A DNA stretch of 64,000 nucleotides from Rhodococcus rhodnii NBRC 100604 (GCF_001894925.1 NZ_BCXD01000004.1:41378-105377), one strand, 5' to 3'. Shown: positions 45,414-55,196, counted from the first letter of the stretch. Translations and numbers: made by a program. The notes: generated by a model from the sequence alone, not told the origin.

Positions 45414-46915
45414 CGGAACAGTCCGGGGTTGGTCTTCGGGGCGCGAGCGAGAACCTCGTCGGTGACCGTGAAGGTCAGCTGGTCGAGTTCGCCTGCCTTC
45501 AGCTCGGTGGTGCGCTGCGCGGCGTCGAGGAAGCGATCCTGCTCGGCGGGCTCGATGACGCCCTCGGCGAGGATGCGGAACTTGTCGACGTACTGCTCAC
45601 GCGCGAACGGGCGCGCGCCCAGCGGGTGAGCGTCGGCGACGGCGAGTTCGTCCACGATGACCTCGCCGTTCTTCAGCGTGATCTCGGCGCGAGCGCCGAA
45701 CGCCTTCTCGTTCGGGTCGGTCGAGTGGTAGCGACGCGTCCACTCGGGATCCTCTTCGGTCGAGATCTTGCCCCAGAGCTCGACGGTGTCGGGACGCTGC
45801 GCACGCTCGGGGGCGTACGAGCGCTCGTGGTGCCATTCGCCGTCCTGCAGCGCGACCGCGAAGATGTACATCACGGAGTGGTCGAGCGTCTCGCGCGAGG
45901 CCTTGGGGTCGAACTTCTGCGGGTCGTTCGAGCCGGTCCCGATGACGTAGTGCGTGTGGTGGCTCGTGTGGAGGACGATCTTCTCGATCTGGTCGAGATC
46001 GCCGACGCGCTCACGCATCCGGCGCGCGAGGTCGATCGGGGCCTGGCTCTGGTACTCGGCCGAGTGCTCCTTGGTGTACGAGTCGAGGATCGCGCGCTTG
46101 GGTTCGCCCGCGCCCGGCAGCGGCACGGCGTACTCGGCCTTCGGTCCACCGAGCAGCCATGCGATGACGCCGTCCTCGCCCTCCCAGATCGGGGACGGTG
46201 CGCCTTCGCCGCGCATCGCGCGGTCGACGGCCTCGACGGCCATCTTGCCCGCGAACGCGGGGGCGTAGGCCTTCCAGCTGGAGATCTCGCCCTTGCGCGA
46301 CTGACGGGTTGCCGTCGTCGTGTGCAGGGCCTGGCCGATGGCCTGGTACACGGTCTCGATGTCGAGGCCGAGCAGCGTGCCGATGCCGGCGGCGGCCGAC
46401 GGGCCGAGGTGAGCGACGTGGTCGATCTTGTGCTCGTGCAGCGAGATCGCGCGCACGAGGTCGATCTGGATCTCGTAACCCGTTGCGAGACCGCGGATCA
46501 GGTCGGCGCCGCTGCGGCCGGTGTGCTGCGCGACGGCGAGGATCGGCGGGATGTTGTCGCCGGGGTGCGAGTACTCCGCGGCGAGGAAGGTGTCGTGGAA
46601 GTCGAGTTCACGCACTGCAACGCCGTTGGCCCATGCGGCCCACTCGGGGGAGAACGTGCCGCCGACACCGACGACGGTCGCGCCGGGCGAGTAGGGATGC
46701 GCGAGGGCCTGGGCGCGGGCGTTGGTGACCGGGCGGCGCGTCAGCGACGCGGCCGAGACGGCGGCGTTGTCGATGATGCGGTTGACGATCATCTCGGCGG
46801 TGTCGTCGGGAACGGCGACGGCGTCGGTCGCCACCTCGGCGACGCGCCACGCGAGGTGTTCCTCGCGCGGGAAGTTCTCGGCGGAGCGGCGGGTGCGGAC
46901 GAGATGTGACTTCAA
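45410..46915 (-). CDS. prpD: 2-methylcitrate dehydratase
   Basis: This 501-residue dehydratase of the MmgE/PrpD family converts 2-methylcitrate to 2-methyl-cis-aconitate. Family segments are [26 protein letters not shown] (about residues 100-125) and [24 protein letters not shown] (about residues 200-223). The start is a TTG, chosen because AAGGA lies 7 nt upstream and the family begins KSHLVRT. It is the first gene of prpDBC; its promoter faces prpR across a 204-nt gap with RamB-type sites. Confidence 0.94.
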   Translation of the reverse strand: MKSHLVRTRRSAENFPREEHLAWRVAEVATDAVAVPDDTAEMIVNRIIDNAAVSAASLTRRPVTNARAQALAHPYSPGATVVGVGGTFSPEWAAWANGVAVRELDFHDTFLAAEYSHPGDNIPPILAVAQHTGRSGADLIRGLATGYEIQIDLVRAISLHEHKIDHVAHLGPSAAAGIGTLLGLDIETVYQAIGQALHTTTATRQSRKGEISSWKAYAPAFAGKMAVEAVDRAMRGEGAPSPIWEGEDGVIAWLLGGPKAEYAVPLPGAGEPKRAILDSYTKEHSAEYQSQAPIDLARRMRERVGDLDQIEKIVLHTSHHTHYVIGTGSNDPQKFDPKASRETLDHSVMYIFAVALQDGEWHHERSYAPERAQRPDTVELWGKISTEEDPEWTRRYHSTDPNEKAFGARAEITLKNGEVIVDELAVADAHPLGARPFAREQYVDKFRILAEGVIEPAEQDRFLDAAQRTTELKAGELDQLTFTVTDEVLARAPKTNPGLFR

Positions 46916-47073
46916 CGCGGTGTCCTTCGTGTCTCGAACGGGTGTGACTCGAACTGGTCGTGCTGACCGTCCCGAAACGGGGGTTTCGGGACCTGTGATT
47001 CGCAGCCTATGCAGAATCGCGCCGAATGTGAATCCACTGGATGTGCGAAGTTCTGCGGCGTGGGACCCGGCAT

Positions 47074-47091
47074 TTTTGCAATGTTTGCGAA
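47074..47091. promoter_or_regulatory. Candidate PrpR/RamB binding sites in the prpD-prpR gap
   Basis: TTTTGCAA (47074-47081) is followed by TTTGCGAA (47084-47091), two near-repeats 10 nt apart, with a further TGCGAA at 47044. They resemble the TTTGCAAA-type sites described for mycobacterial PrpR and corynebacterial RamB, and lie between the divergent genes where autoregulation and prp control would be expected. Confidence 0.6.
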
Positions 47092-47119
47092 TGATGCAGG
47101 TCACCACTACCGTGAAGCC

Positions 47120-48526
47120 GTGCAGAAGATCTTCGGGGGCGCGAGACTCCGCCGACTGCGCGACGAGCGCGGTCTCACGCAGCTCGCGCTCGCGCGCCGG
47201 CTCGACCTCTCGGCGAGCTACGTCAATCAACTCGAGAACGATCAACGGCCGCTGACGTTGCCCGTGCTGCTCAAGCTCAACTCGGCGTTCGATCTCGACG
47301 CCAACTACTTCGCGGGCGACGAGGACGCGCGCCTGCTCGCCGATCTCGCCGAGGTGTTCGCGGACGAGCCGGGCGCGCCTCACGTCGGTGCGGGGGAACT
47401 CGAGGATCTCGTCGTGCGGGCGCCGACCGCCGCGCACACGCTCGTCGCGATGCACCGGCGGGTGCGGGCGATGGCCGAGCAGCTCGACCGTTTCCAGGAG
47501 GGCGAGGACGGGTACGAGGGGGAGGAGCGCGAGGACGCGGGCGCGCCGTACGAGGACGTCCGCGACTTCTTCTACGACCGCCGCAATCACATCCTCGATC
47601 TCGATCTCGCCGCCGAAGCGATGTTCGACGCCGCGGGATTCGAGATCGGTGGACTCGACCGTCAACTCGCGGAGCACCTGCGTTCGCGGTACGGCGTCAC
47701 GGTCGCGATGGGCGAGGGACCCGCCAAGCGGCATTTCGACGGGCCGGCCCGGGTCCTGACGCTCGCGCGCAGATTGTCACCGGGGCAGCGTGCCTTTCAG
47801 CTCGCGACGCAACTGGCGTTCTTCACGCAGGAGGACCTGATCGAGGCGCAACTCGTCGACACCGACCTCGCGCCGCAGTCGCGAGCGCTCGCGCGGATCG
47901 GACTCGCGAACTACTTCGCGGGCGCGCTCATCCTGCCCTACGGCGAGTTCCTCTCTGCTGCGGAACAAACGAGATACGACATCGAGGTCCTCGCGTCCCG
48001 TTTCGAGGTCGGATTCGAGACGGTGGCTCATCGGCTCTCGACGTTGCAGCGCCCGGGACGGCGCGGCGTGCCGCTGTTCTTCGTACGTATCGACCGGGCG
48101 GGGAACATCTCGAAGCGCCAGTCCGCCACCGGTTTTCACTTCTCCCGGGTGGGCGGAAGCTGTCCGCTGTGGGTGGTGCACGAGGCGTTCGACTCGCCTG
48201 GTCGTATCCGGACGCAGATCTCCGCAATGCCCGACGGCCGCAGCTACTTCTGGCTCGCACGGACCACCGACGAGAGCTCGCCCGGATATCTCGCTCCGCG
48301 AAGAGATTTCGCGATCGGTCTCGGCTGCGACCTCGCGCACGCGCACCGGCTCGTGTACTCGCACGGGGTCGCGCTCGACGACCCCGACACCGCCGTCCCC
48401 ATCGGTGCGGGCTGCAAGGTGTGCAGCCGCGCCGATTGTGCGCAACGCGCCTTCCCGCAACTGGGCAGATCGCTGCGGATCGACGAGAACGAGGCGTCGC
48501 GCGTGCCCTACACCCCGGCGGGGTGA
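47120..48526 (+). CDS. prpR: PrpR/RamB-type regulator of short-chain fatty acid metabolism
   Basis: This 468-residue regulator has three parts. The N-terminal XRE-type HTH reads [24 protein letters not shown] (residues about 5-28). A central IrrE-like domain spans about residues 160-330. The C-terminal domain has a cysteine set [18 protein letters not shown] (about residue 435), which in mycobacterial PrpR carries a [4Fe-4S] cluster and CoA binding. It should activate prpDBC when propionyl-CoA is present. The GTG at 47120 is chosen by family N-terminus; there is no ribosome-binding site, so the message may be leaderless. Upstream in-frame starts lie within the operator sites. Confidence 0.93.
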   Translation: MQKIFGGARLRRLRDERGLTQLALARRLDLSASYVNQLENDQRPLTLPVLLKLNSAFDLDANYFAGDEDARLLADLAEVFADEPGAPHVGAGELEDLVVRAPTAAHTLVAMHRRVRAMAEQLDRFQEGEDGYEGEEREDAGAPYEDVRDFFYDRRNHILDLDLAAEAMFDAAGFEIGGLDRQLAEHLRSRYGVTVAMGEGPAKRHFDGPARVLTLARRLSPGQRAFQLATQLAFFTQEDLIEAQLVDTDLAPQSRALARIGLANYFAGALILPYGEFLSAAEQTRYDIEVLASRFEVGFETVAHRLSTLQRPGRRGVPLFFVRIDRAGNISKRQSATGFHFSRVGGSCPLWVVHEAFDSPGRIRTQISAMPDGRSYFWLARTTDESSPGYLAPRRDFAIGLGCDLAHAHRLVYSHGVALDDPDTAVPIGAGCKVCSRADCAQRAFPQLGRSLRIDENEASRVPYTPAG

Positions 48527-48611
48527 GCGGAGCCGTCGCTGGTGGGCCGTGCGGCCCGGTCGTCTACCCTTGTCGCACCATCGGTGGTCGGGACAGAGGG
48601 GGTGACGGCCG

Positions 48612-50243
48612 GTGTACGGTCTGCAGGGAGCCGACTTCCCACGCCCCGACGCCTGGCCGCAGCGCGGTTGGCGGACGCGACGCGAGTCGATCAAGGTCGG
48701 TTTCGGGTTCGTGTTCTTCGCATTCGCAACGCTGCTCTGCCTCGCTATCGCCCTGGAGGCACTCTCGGCGGAGCCTGCAATGGCGAAGTACGCCTTCGCA
48801 TTCGCAGCGATGTTCGCTTCGATAGGCGTTTTCCCGTTCTTCATGCGACCTCGGTTCACCGGAGAACTGCGGACCGAGATGTGTGAGGTGGAGGGGCTCC
48901 CGGCGACCCGTATTCGATACTCCGTCCGACCTGTGGTCGGTGTCTGTGCACTGTGTGGATCGTTCGCGCTGATGTTCGGAATGGCCACGGCGGATGCGGT
49001 GGAGGACTCCGGGTTCCCCGGCGGAATCCCGTTTCTGATCGGTCTGCTTTTCTTCGGAAGCGCGCCGTTGCTGTTCGCAGTCGGGCGTCTGCAGGTGGGG
49101 TGGATCGCGTTCAGCGATCGCGGGATTCATCAGCGAGGATGGTCGTTCGAGTCGTTCGTTCCGTGGACGTCGGTACTCGGGGCAGATGCGGTGTTCCCGG
49201 GCTACCCGGCCACGTCGGTCACAGTCCTGTTCAGGGACGACTCGGAATGGCGGCGTCGCAACACGGCCGGGTTCCTGAAGATCGACCCGCTACCGCCCGG
49301 ACCCGGGATCCGGATCGATCATCGCAAGATGCGCGACGACCCGGTTCTGGTGAACGAATTCGTCGTCCGTGAGGTCGAACGACGCCGGCAGTTCCGCTTC
49401 GGCCCAGCGGGCACCGTGCCGAGTGCCGCAGCAATTCCCGTATCGCCCGCCACGTGGCCCGACACTGGACGGCCCGCCGAATGGCCGCGGCGTGGGTGGC
49501 GTACGACCCGCGACTACGTCAAGGTGACTCTCTCCATGCTGATGTTCGCTGCAGTCGCCGGAGTCTGTGTCGCCGGGGCAGTCGTCGATCTTCGAGACGG
49601 GGGCACGGCGTCGGTGAAGTACTTCGTCGCCGCGGCGGCCGTGTGCGTATCGATCTGCAGTTTCCCGTTCGTCCTGCGCCCGTGGTCCAACGGTGAACTG
49701 ACCACCGAATCGTGCGAACTGGATGGACAACCTGCGACCCGCATCCGCTACTCTGCCAGGCCGCCGATCGCGCTCTGTCTCCTGTTCGGGACCTTCGTGC
49801 TGATATTCGGGATGGCTGCCATCGACTCGGCCGAGGATTCGGGGCTTCCGGGCGCGCTGCCTTTTGCGACGGCTGCGCTATTCTTCGCGAGTCTGCCGCT
49901 GTCGTTCCTGGTCGGGCGCTTGCAGGTGGGGTGGATTGCGTTCAGCGACCGGGGGATTCATCAGCGGGGATGGTCGTTCGAGTCGTTCGTTCCGTGGACC
50001 GACGTCGTGAACGCTCACGCGCTGTTCCCGGGTTACCCGATGACGATGATCACCGTGCTGGAACGGGACGGCACGGGCTGGCAACGGCGAAACACAGCGT
50101 GGTTCTGGAAGATCGACCGGTTGCCGCCGACGGCGATGATCGAGATCGACCACCGGAAAATGCGTGACGACCCCGTTCTGGTGCACGATTTCATCGTCCG
50201 GGAGGTCGAGGCGAAGCAGCAGTCCCGCCGGTGGCGCCGATAG
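48612..50243 (+). CDS. Membrane protein built of two duplicated halves
   Basis: This 543-residue protein of unknown function is made of two homologous halves with a period of 277 residues. Each half starts with WPxRGWRTxRxxxKV, has about four hydrophobic helices, and ends with a soluble segment. The segment GRLQVGWIAFSDRGIHQRG and the ten residues after it are identical in both (about residues 157 and 434), and their DNA is also nearly identical. The soluble part, followed by RMxDDPVLVxxFxVREVE, looks like a bacterial PH-like domain. The GTG start follows AGAGGGGG by about 9 nt. It stands alone after prpR. Confidence 0.8.
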   Translation: MYGLQGADFPRPDAWPQRGWRTRRESIKVGFGFVFFAFATLLCLAIALEALSAEPAMAKYAFAFAAMFASIGVFPFFMRPRFTGELRTEMCEVEGLPATRIRYSVRPVVGVCALCGSFALMFGMATADAVEDSGFPGGIPFLIGLLFFGSAPLLFAVGRLQVGWIAFSDRGIHQRGWSFESFVPWTSVLGADAVFPGYPATSVTVLFRDDSEWRRRNTAGFLKIDPLPPGPGIRIDHRKMRDDPVLVNEFVVREVERRRQFRFGPAGTVPSAAAIPVSPATWPDTGRPAEWPRRGWRTTRDYVKVTLSMLMFAAVAGVCVAGAVVDLRDGGTASVKYFVAAAAVCVSICSFPFVLRPWSNGELTTESCELDGQPATRIRYSARPPIALCLLFGTFVLIFGMAAIDSAEDSGLPGALPFATAALFFASLPLSFLVGRLQVGWIAFSDRGIHQRGWSFESFVPWTDVVNAHALFPGYPMTMITVLERDGTGWQRRNTAWFWKIDRLPPTAMIEIDHRKMRDDPVLVHDFIVREVEAKQQSRRWRR

Positions 50244-50333
50244 CCACGGCGGCGAGGCGACCCGCACCGAACCACGCGGAGTGTGACAGTCCTGTCGGTT
50301 GTCTCCGGCTCGGGTTTCCACGAAGCTCACTGT

Positions 50334-51617
50334 GTGCACTCTGCTCAGGTGTCGAATTCCCAGCCACCCGTCCCGCCCGCGCTGCAGCGGCGGACCCTCG
50401 CTGTCCTGTCTGCGGCGCAGATCCTCGTCGGCCTCGGATCGGGGAGTGCGCTCGCACTCGGCGCCGTCGTCGGCGAGCGACTCGCGGGCACGGCGTCGGC
50501 TGCGGGCCTGCCGACGACCCTGACGACCCTCGGTGCCGCGGTCGCGGGCATCCCGCTCGCCGCGCTCGCACAGCGCCGGGGACGTCGCCCCGCACTCGGG
50601 ACGGGAGCACTCGTCGCGGCCCTCGGCAGCCTGATCGTGCTGGGCGCGGTCCAGCTCGGATCGTTCGCCGTGATGCTCGTCGGAATGCTGCTGCTCGGCG
50701 CATCGACGGCCGTCGCGCTGCAGGCGCGGTTCGCCGCCGTAGACCTGTCGTCTTCCGCCCGGCGCGGTCGCGACCTGTCGCTGCTCGTGTGGACGACGCT
50801 GATCGGCAGCGTCGTGGGGCCCGCTCTGGTCGAGCCCGGCGGCGTGCTCGCCGAGCGAATCGGCCTCGAGCCGCTGGCCGGGCCCTTCGTCATCGCTGCG
50901 GTCGCGCAGCTGCTGGCTGCGGCCGTCTTGTTCGCGGCGTTGCGTCCCGATCCGCTGCTCATGGCCCGTGCAGCAGCGGGACGGACCGACGCCGGGCGTG
51001 GTGGCACCATCCGCGGCGCCGCCCGCGAACTCGCGCACCGGCCGGTCGCACTCGCGTCGGTCGTTGCGGTGGTGAGCGCCCACGCCGTGATGGTCGCCGT
51101 CATGGCGCTGACCCCCGTACACATGACGCACGCCGGCCTCTCGCTCGGTGTCGTCGGGCTCTCGATCAGTGCGCATGTCGCCGGAATGTATGCGCTGGCA
51201 CCCGTTTTCGGTCTGCTGACCGACCGGCTGGGCGCGCTGCCGATCATCGTGGCGGGGCAGCTCGTGCTCACCGCGAGCTGCATCGTCGGATTCGTCGCCG
51301 CCGACTCGCACGCGGCGCTCGTGACGGCGCTGGTGTTGCTCGGCCTCGGGTGGTCGATGTCGACCGTCGCGGGTGCCGCGATGCTCACCGAACACACGTC
51401 GGACGAACTCCGCGCGGACGTCCAGGGACTCTCGGATTCGGCGATGTCGCTCGCGGGTGCGGTCGGTGGGCTGGCCGCGGGTGTCGTCGTCGGCGCGTTC
51501 GGCTATGCGACGCTCGTGCTGTCGGGTGCCGTCGTCGCGCTCGCGACGGTCGGCTGTGTGGTGCCGCTCGTGCGTCGTGGCAGCGACGCGGACGGCGGAC
51601 GCGCCCGCGTCGCCTGA
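50334..51617 (+). CDS. MFS transporter
   Basis: This integral membrane protein of about 427 residues has 12 predicted helices; the MFS loop motif reads ALAQRRGRRPALGTG (about residue 80) and the matching second-half loop GLLTDRLGALP (about residue 300). The start is uncertain: GTG 50334 and GTG 50349 both lack a ribosome-binding site. It is an exporter-type MFS by appearance. Its 3' end is 4 nt from the convergent siderophore-binding protein gene, so a link to siderophore export is possible but not shown. Confidence 0.83.
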   Translation: MHSAQVSNSQPPVPPALQRRTLAVLSAAQILVGLGSGSALALGAVVGERLAGTASAAGLPTTLTTLGAAVAGIPLAALAQRRGRRPALGTGALVAALGSLIVLGAVQLGSFAVMLVGMLLLGASTAVALQARFAAVDLSSSARRGRDLSLLVWTTLIGSVVGPALVEPGGVLAERIGLEPLAGPFVIAAVAQLLAAAVLFAALRPDPLLMARAAAGRTDAGRGGTIRGAARELAHRPVALASVVAVVSAHAVMVAVMALTPVHMTHAGLSLGVVGLSISAHVAGMYALAPVFGLLTDRLGALPIIVAGQLVLTASCIVGFVAADSHAALVTALVLLGLGWSMSTVAGAAMLTEHTSDELRADVQGLSDSAMSLAGAVGGLAAGVVVGAFGYATLVLSGAVVALATVGCVVPLVRRGSDADGGRARVA

Positions 51618-51621
51618 CCGG

Positions 51622-52554
51622 TCAGCCCTCCTCGGCGAGGATTCGATCCAGATCGTCGAGCACGGCAGCTCCGCCGATCGGCCCGACTCCGCTGATCCAG
51701 TATGCCGCGTCGACGAGGTGCAGGTTCGGGAAGAACTGCTCGTTGCTCGTGATGGCGGCCGGCATCGTCGAGGGATCGTCGGGCGTGTTGCTCGTGACGA
51801 CGACGAGGTCGGCCTGCGCCTCGCCTGCGAGTTCGGGGGAGAGGTCGACCGAGATCGAGTCCTCCCAGTCGCGCGGCGGAATCGTGAATCCCGCGCACTC
51901 GAGCGTGTTGCCCGCGAAGGAGACCGGACCGTACAGCGTGAGCATGTCGTCGCGAGGCCGCACGAGTTGTGCGGTGCGGTCGGACGTCTCGTGGGTCGCC
52001 TCGATCTCGGCACACCGCTCGTCGTACTCGGCGAGCACCGTGGATCCGGCATCCGGCTGGCCGAGTGCCCGAGCGACGAAGTCGACGTTGTCACGCCAGG
52101 GATCGGCCTGCGAGTCCATGAACGCCGTCGGGGCGATGGCGGCCAGGCTGTCGTACAGCTCGGCGTGCCGCGACTCGGTGCCGAGGATGAGATCGGGTGC
52201 GAGCGCGGCGATCTGCTCGAGATTCGGTTGCGGCACGGTTCCGATCACCTCGACCGCCTCGCCTTCCTCACCCAGGTACGGCGGAACGCCGACGGCTTCG
52301 CTCGCGACCGCGGCACCCACCGGAACGACGCCCAGTGCGATGGAAGTGTCCAACTGCACCGGTTCGAGGACGACGACCCGCTCCGGCGCGGCGGGAACGT
52401 CGAGCGTTCCGCGTGCGTGCTCGACCGAGTACGACGCCGCGGCGGCGGTGGTGTCCGGTTCGGCGTCCGACGAGCATGCCGTCGTGGCTGCGAGGGCGGC
52501 GGCGATCGCCGCCCCCGTGAGCGCGCGCACCGCTGCCCGCGTACGTGTCTGCAT
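51622..52554 (-). CDS. FecB-like siderophore-binding lipoprotein (orphan)
   Basis: This 310-residue lipoprotein has a signal peptide ending ALAATTAC and a class III (FecB/FepB/FhuD) binding fold: VEHARGTLDVPAAPERVVVLEP after the lipidation site, then PNLEQIAALAPDLILGTESRH (about residue 115). It should bind a ferric siderophore outside the cell. No permease or ATPase is next to it; the complete importer 2.6 kb away has its own binding protein, so this one may be an additional receptor for it. GAGGAG precedes the ATG by about 10 nt. Only a poor IdeR-like match is seen upstream. Confidence 0.85.
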   Translation of the reverse strand: MQTRTRAAVRALTGAAIAAALAATTACSSDAEPDTTAAAASYSVEHARGTLDVPAAPERVVVLEPVQLDTSIALGVVPVGAAVASEAVGVPPYLGEEGEAVEVIGTVPQPNLEQIAALAPDLILGTESRHAELYDSLAAIAPTAFMDSQADPWRDNVDFVARALGQPDAGSTVLAEYDERCAEIEATHETSDRTAQLVRPRDDMLTLYGPVSFAGNTLECAGFTIPPRDWEDSISVDLSPELAGEAQADLVVVTSNTPDDPSTMPAAITSNEQFFPNLHLVDAAYWISGVGPIGGAAVLDDLDRILAEEG

Positions 52555-52634
52555 GAGGTTGGGCTCCTCGTGTCGGTGTCGATTCGACGAGCCAACCTAC
52601 GTCATATGTCCGGTTCGTTGGGATGCCTCCTGCC

Positions 52635-52712
52635 GTTCTGCACCCCGAACGGCGTTCTGCACCCCTATCGGGCATCCGAAAGGGGTGCAGAACGCGAAAA
52701 GGGGTGCAGAAC
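52635..52712. repeat. Four-copy 12-bp repeat with dyad symmetry
   Basis: GTTCTGCACCCC occurs at 52635-52646 and 52654-52665, and its exact complement GGGGTGCAGAAC at 52682-52693 and 52701-52712. Both pairs have a 19-nt period, and the whole is symmetrical about 52673. It lies between the end of the molybdoenzyme gene and the start of the FecB-like gene (both minus strand), 81-158 nt upstream of the latter. It can fold into a long hairpin or present four protein sites. Confidence 0.9.
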
Positions 52713-52734
52713 CGCCTGCAGTGACGGCGAGCGC

Positions 52735-55107
52735 TCAGGAGAGGTAGTGGGGCTGGGGTTCGGACTTGTGTGTCCAGTCCCAACCCACCTCCTTCTGGTG
52801 GCCGCCGAGGTGCGTGTCGCGGACCGTCCCCGCCGGCTCGAAGCGCACGACGATCGACTTCGACGTCGGGCAGTTGCTCTTGCGCGCCGTCGAATCCAGA
52901 GGCACGAGAGGATTCGTCTCGGGATAGTAGGCGGCCGCGGTGCCGCGCGGGACGTCGTACTCGACGAGCCTGAAATCCGTTGCGTACCGGACGGTGTCGT
53001 CGTCGTCCCACTTGCTGACGATGTCCACGTGCGAGCCGTTGTCGTACCCCAGCGCCGCGATGTCGTCGCGGTGCATGAAGACGACGCGACGACCACCCTC
53101 GATGCCGCGATACCGGTCCGACAGTCCGTAGATCGTGGTGTTGAACTGATCGTGACTGCGCAACGTCTGCAGCACGACGTGTCCCTCGGGAACATCGAGC
53201 ATCTCGATCGGCGACACCTCGAAATTGGCGAGGCCCGTGTCGGTTTCGAACGTGCGCGAGTCACGCGGCGGATGCGGCAGGATGAAGCCGCCCGGCCTGC
53301 GGACGTTCACCTCGTACCCCTCGCACCCCGGCACGACCTTCGAGATGTGGTGGCGCACCTTCGTGTAGTCGTCACGCATTCCGATCCAGTCGATCCCGTA
53401 GCGGTCGCCGAGCGTCGCGTGGGCGATCTGCGTGACGATCGCGGTCTCGGACTCCAGATGCGGGCTCGCCGGCTCGAGCGGACCGCGTGACGCGTGGACG
53501 GCGCACTCGGTGTCCTCGACCGTGATGAACTGCTCGCCACTCGCCTGGACGTCCTTCTCGGTGCGGCCCCTCGTCGGCAGGATGAGTGCCGTCTCGCCCG
53601 TGACCAGATGCGAGCGATTGAGTTTCGTCGAGACCTGCACCGACAGTCTGGTCTTCTGCATCGCCGCCGCCGTGATGCGCGAATCCGGTGTCGCGTCGAC
53701 GAAGTTGCCGCCGAGCCCCATGAAGAAGTGGGCCTTGCCGTCGCGCATCGCGCGGATCGAGTCGACGGTGTCGTGACCGTGCTCGCGGGGCGGTTCGAAG
53801 CCGAACTCGTCCCGGATCGAGTCGAGGAAGGCCTGTGGCGGCCGCTCCCAGATCCCCATCGTGCGGTCGCCCTGCACGTTCGAGTGCCCGCGCAGCGGCA
53901 GCAGTCCGGCGCCGGGCTTGCCGATGTTGCCCTGCGCGAACGCGACGTTGCAGATCTCCTTGATGATCGCGACCGAATTGCGGTGCTGCGTCAGCCCCAT
54001 CGCCCAGCAGAAGACCGTCGCCTTCGAGGCGCGGAACATCTCTGCGGCACGGGTGATCTCGGCGCGCGTGAGCCCGGTCGACTCCTCGACGACGGCCCAG
54101 TCCACCTGCGTGACGTGATCGCGCCACTCGTCGAAGCCCTGCGTGTAGGTGCCGATGAAGTCGTGATCGAGCGCGTCCCACTCGACGAGCAGCGACCCGA
54201 TCGCCTGCATGAGAGCGAGATCGCCACGCGGCTTGATCTGCAGATGGAAATCGGTGATGTCGGTGCCGCGGCCCAGGACGCCGGCGGGCGTCTGTGGGTT
54301 CTGGAAGTGCAGCAGGCCCGCCTCGCGCAGCGGATTGATCGACAGGATCTTCGCGCCCGCCTTCTTGGCGTCCTCGAGGTGGGTGAGCATCCGTGGGTGA
54401 TTGGTGCCGGGATTGTGGCCCTGCAGGACGATGAGCTCGGCCTTGTGGACGTCGTCGAGGACGACGCTGGCCTTGCCGATGCCGATCGATTCGGCGAGTG
54501 CGACCGACGTCGACTCGTGGCACATGTTGGAGCAGTCCGGCAGGTTGTTGGTGCCGAAGGCCCGCGCGAACAACTGATACGCGAACGCGGCCTCGTTGGA
54601 CGCACGTCCCGACGTGTAGAAGATCGCCTCGTCCGGCGAATCGAGCGAGTTCAGCTCGACGGCGATCAGCGCGTAGGCCTCTTGCCAGCCGATCGGCTCG
54701 TAGTGCGACGAGCCCGCGCGCTTGATCATCGGATGGGTGATGCGACCCTGCTGATTGAGCCACAGGTCGCTGTGCCCGGCGAGCTCCTCGACCGAGTGCT
54801 GCGCGAAGAACTCCGGCGTCACGCGATCGCGGGTCGCCTCGTCCGCGACGGCCTTGGCGCCGTTCTCGCAGAACTCGGCGGGGTGCCGCTCGCCGGGGTC
54901 GGGGTCGGGCCACGCGCAGCTCATGCAGTCGTAGCCGTGCACCTTGTTCAGTTCGAGCAGCGTCTCTCCGGTGCGCTTCAGGCCCATCCGCTCGATGCCC
55001 CGCTTCATCGAGACGGCGACGGCCGTGACGCCGGCGGCCTTGGTCTTGGGCGGCTTCACCTCGAGGTCGGCCTCGTCGTACTCGGGTTGCTCGCTCGGCT
55101 TCATCAT
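52735..55107 (-). CDS. FdhF/YdeP-family molybdopterin oxidoreductase
   Basis: This 790-residue molybdenum enzyme is related to formate dehydrogenase alpha chains. Near the N-terminus is YDCMSCAWPDPDPG followed by FCENGAKA, the cysteine region typical of the YdeP group. Molybdopterin-binding segments follow, including FYTSGRASNEAAFAYQLFAR (about residue 155), LQGHNPGTNHPRML (about residue 225) and GLLPLRGHSNVQGDRTMG (about residue 400). The C-terminal cofactor domain includes LRSHDQFNTTIYGLSDRYRG. YdeP-type proteins lack the companion NAD and Fe-S subunits, and none are encoded here. No accessory FdhD or Mo-cofactor gene is visible nearby. The reaction catalysed is uncertain. Start ATG by family length. 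Confidence 0.88.
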   Translation of the reverse strand: MMKPSEQPEYDEADLEVKPPKTKAAGVTAVAVSMKRGIERMGLKRTGETLLELNKVHGYDCMSCAWPDPDPGERHPAEFCENGAKAVADEATRDRVTPEFFAQHSVEELAGHSDLWLNQQGRITHPMIKRAGSSHYEPIGWQEAYALIAVELNSLDSPDEAIFYTSGRASNEAAFAYQLFARAFGTNNLPDCSNMCHESTSVALAESIGIGKASVVLDDVHKAELIVLQGHNPGTNHPRMLTHLEDAKKAGAKILSINPLREAGLLHFQNPQTPAGVLGRGTDITDFHLQIKPRGDLALMQAIGSLLVEWDALDHDFIGTYTQGFDEWRDHVTQVDWAVVEESTGLTRAEITRAAEMFRASKATVFCWAMGLTQHRNSVAIIKEICNVAFAQGNIGKPGAGLLPLRGHSNVQGDRTMGIWERPPQAFLDSIRDEFGFEPPREHGHDTVDSIRAMRDGKAHFFMGLGGNFVDATPDSRITAAAMQKTRLSVQVSTKLNRSHLVTGETALILPTRGRTEKDVQASGEQFITVEDTECAVHASRGPLEPASPHLESETAIVTQIAHATLGDRYGIDWIGMRDDYTKVRHHISKVVPGCEGYEVNVRRPGGFILPHPPRDSRTFETDTGLANFEVSPIEMLDVPEGHVVLQTLRSHDQFNTTIYGLSDRYRGIEGGRRVVFMHRDDIAALGYDNGSHVDIVSKWDDDDTVRYATDFRLVEYDVPRGTAAAYYPETNPLVPLDSTARKSNCPTSKSIVVRFEPAGTVRDTHLGGHQKEVGWDWTHKSEPQPHYLS

Positions 55108-55196
55108 CTCGCTGCAGCCTCTCGGCTCGGGGACGTCGCGTACTTCGAGAGTAGGCACAATCGCCGGGCTGCGTGGGACAACGAGGCCGGGCGTGC

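Noticed and set aside
52570..52600. IdeR box upstream of the FecB-like lipoprotein
   Set aside because: Only one half-site resembles the consensus (CCAACCTAC, 7 of 9) and the other half does not match.
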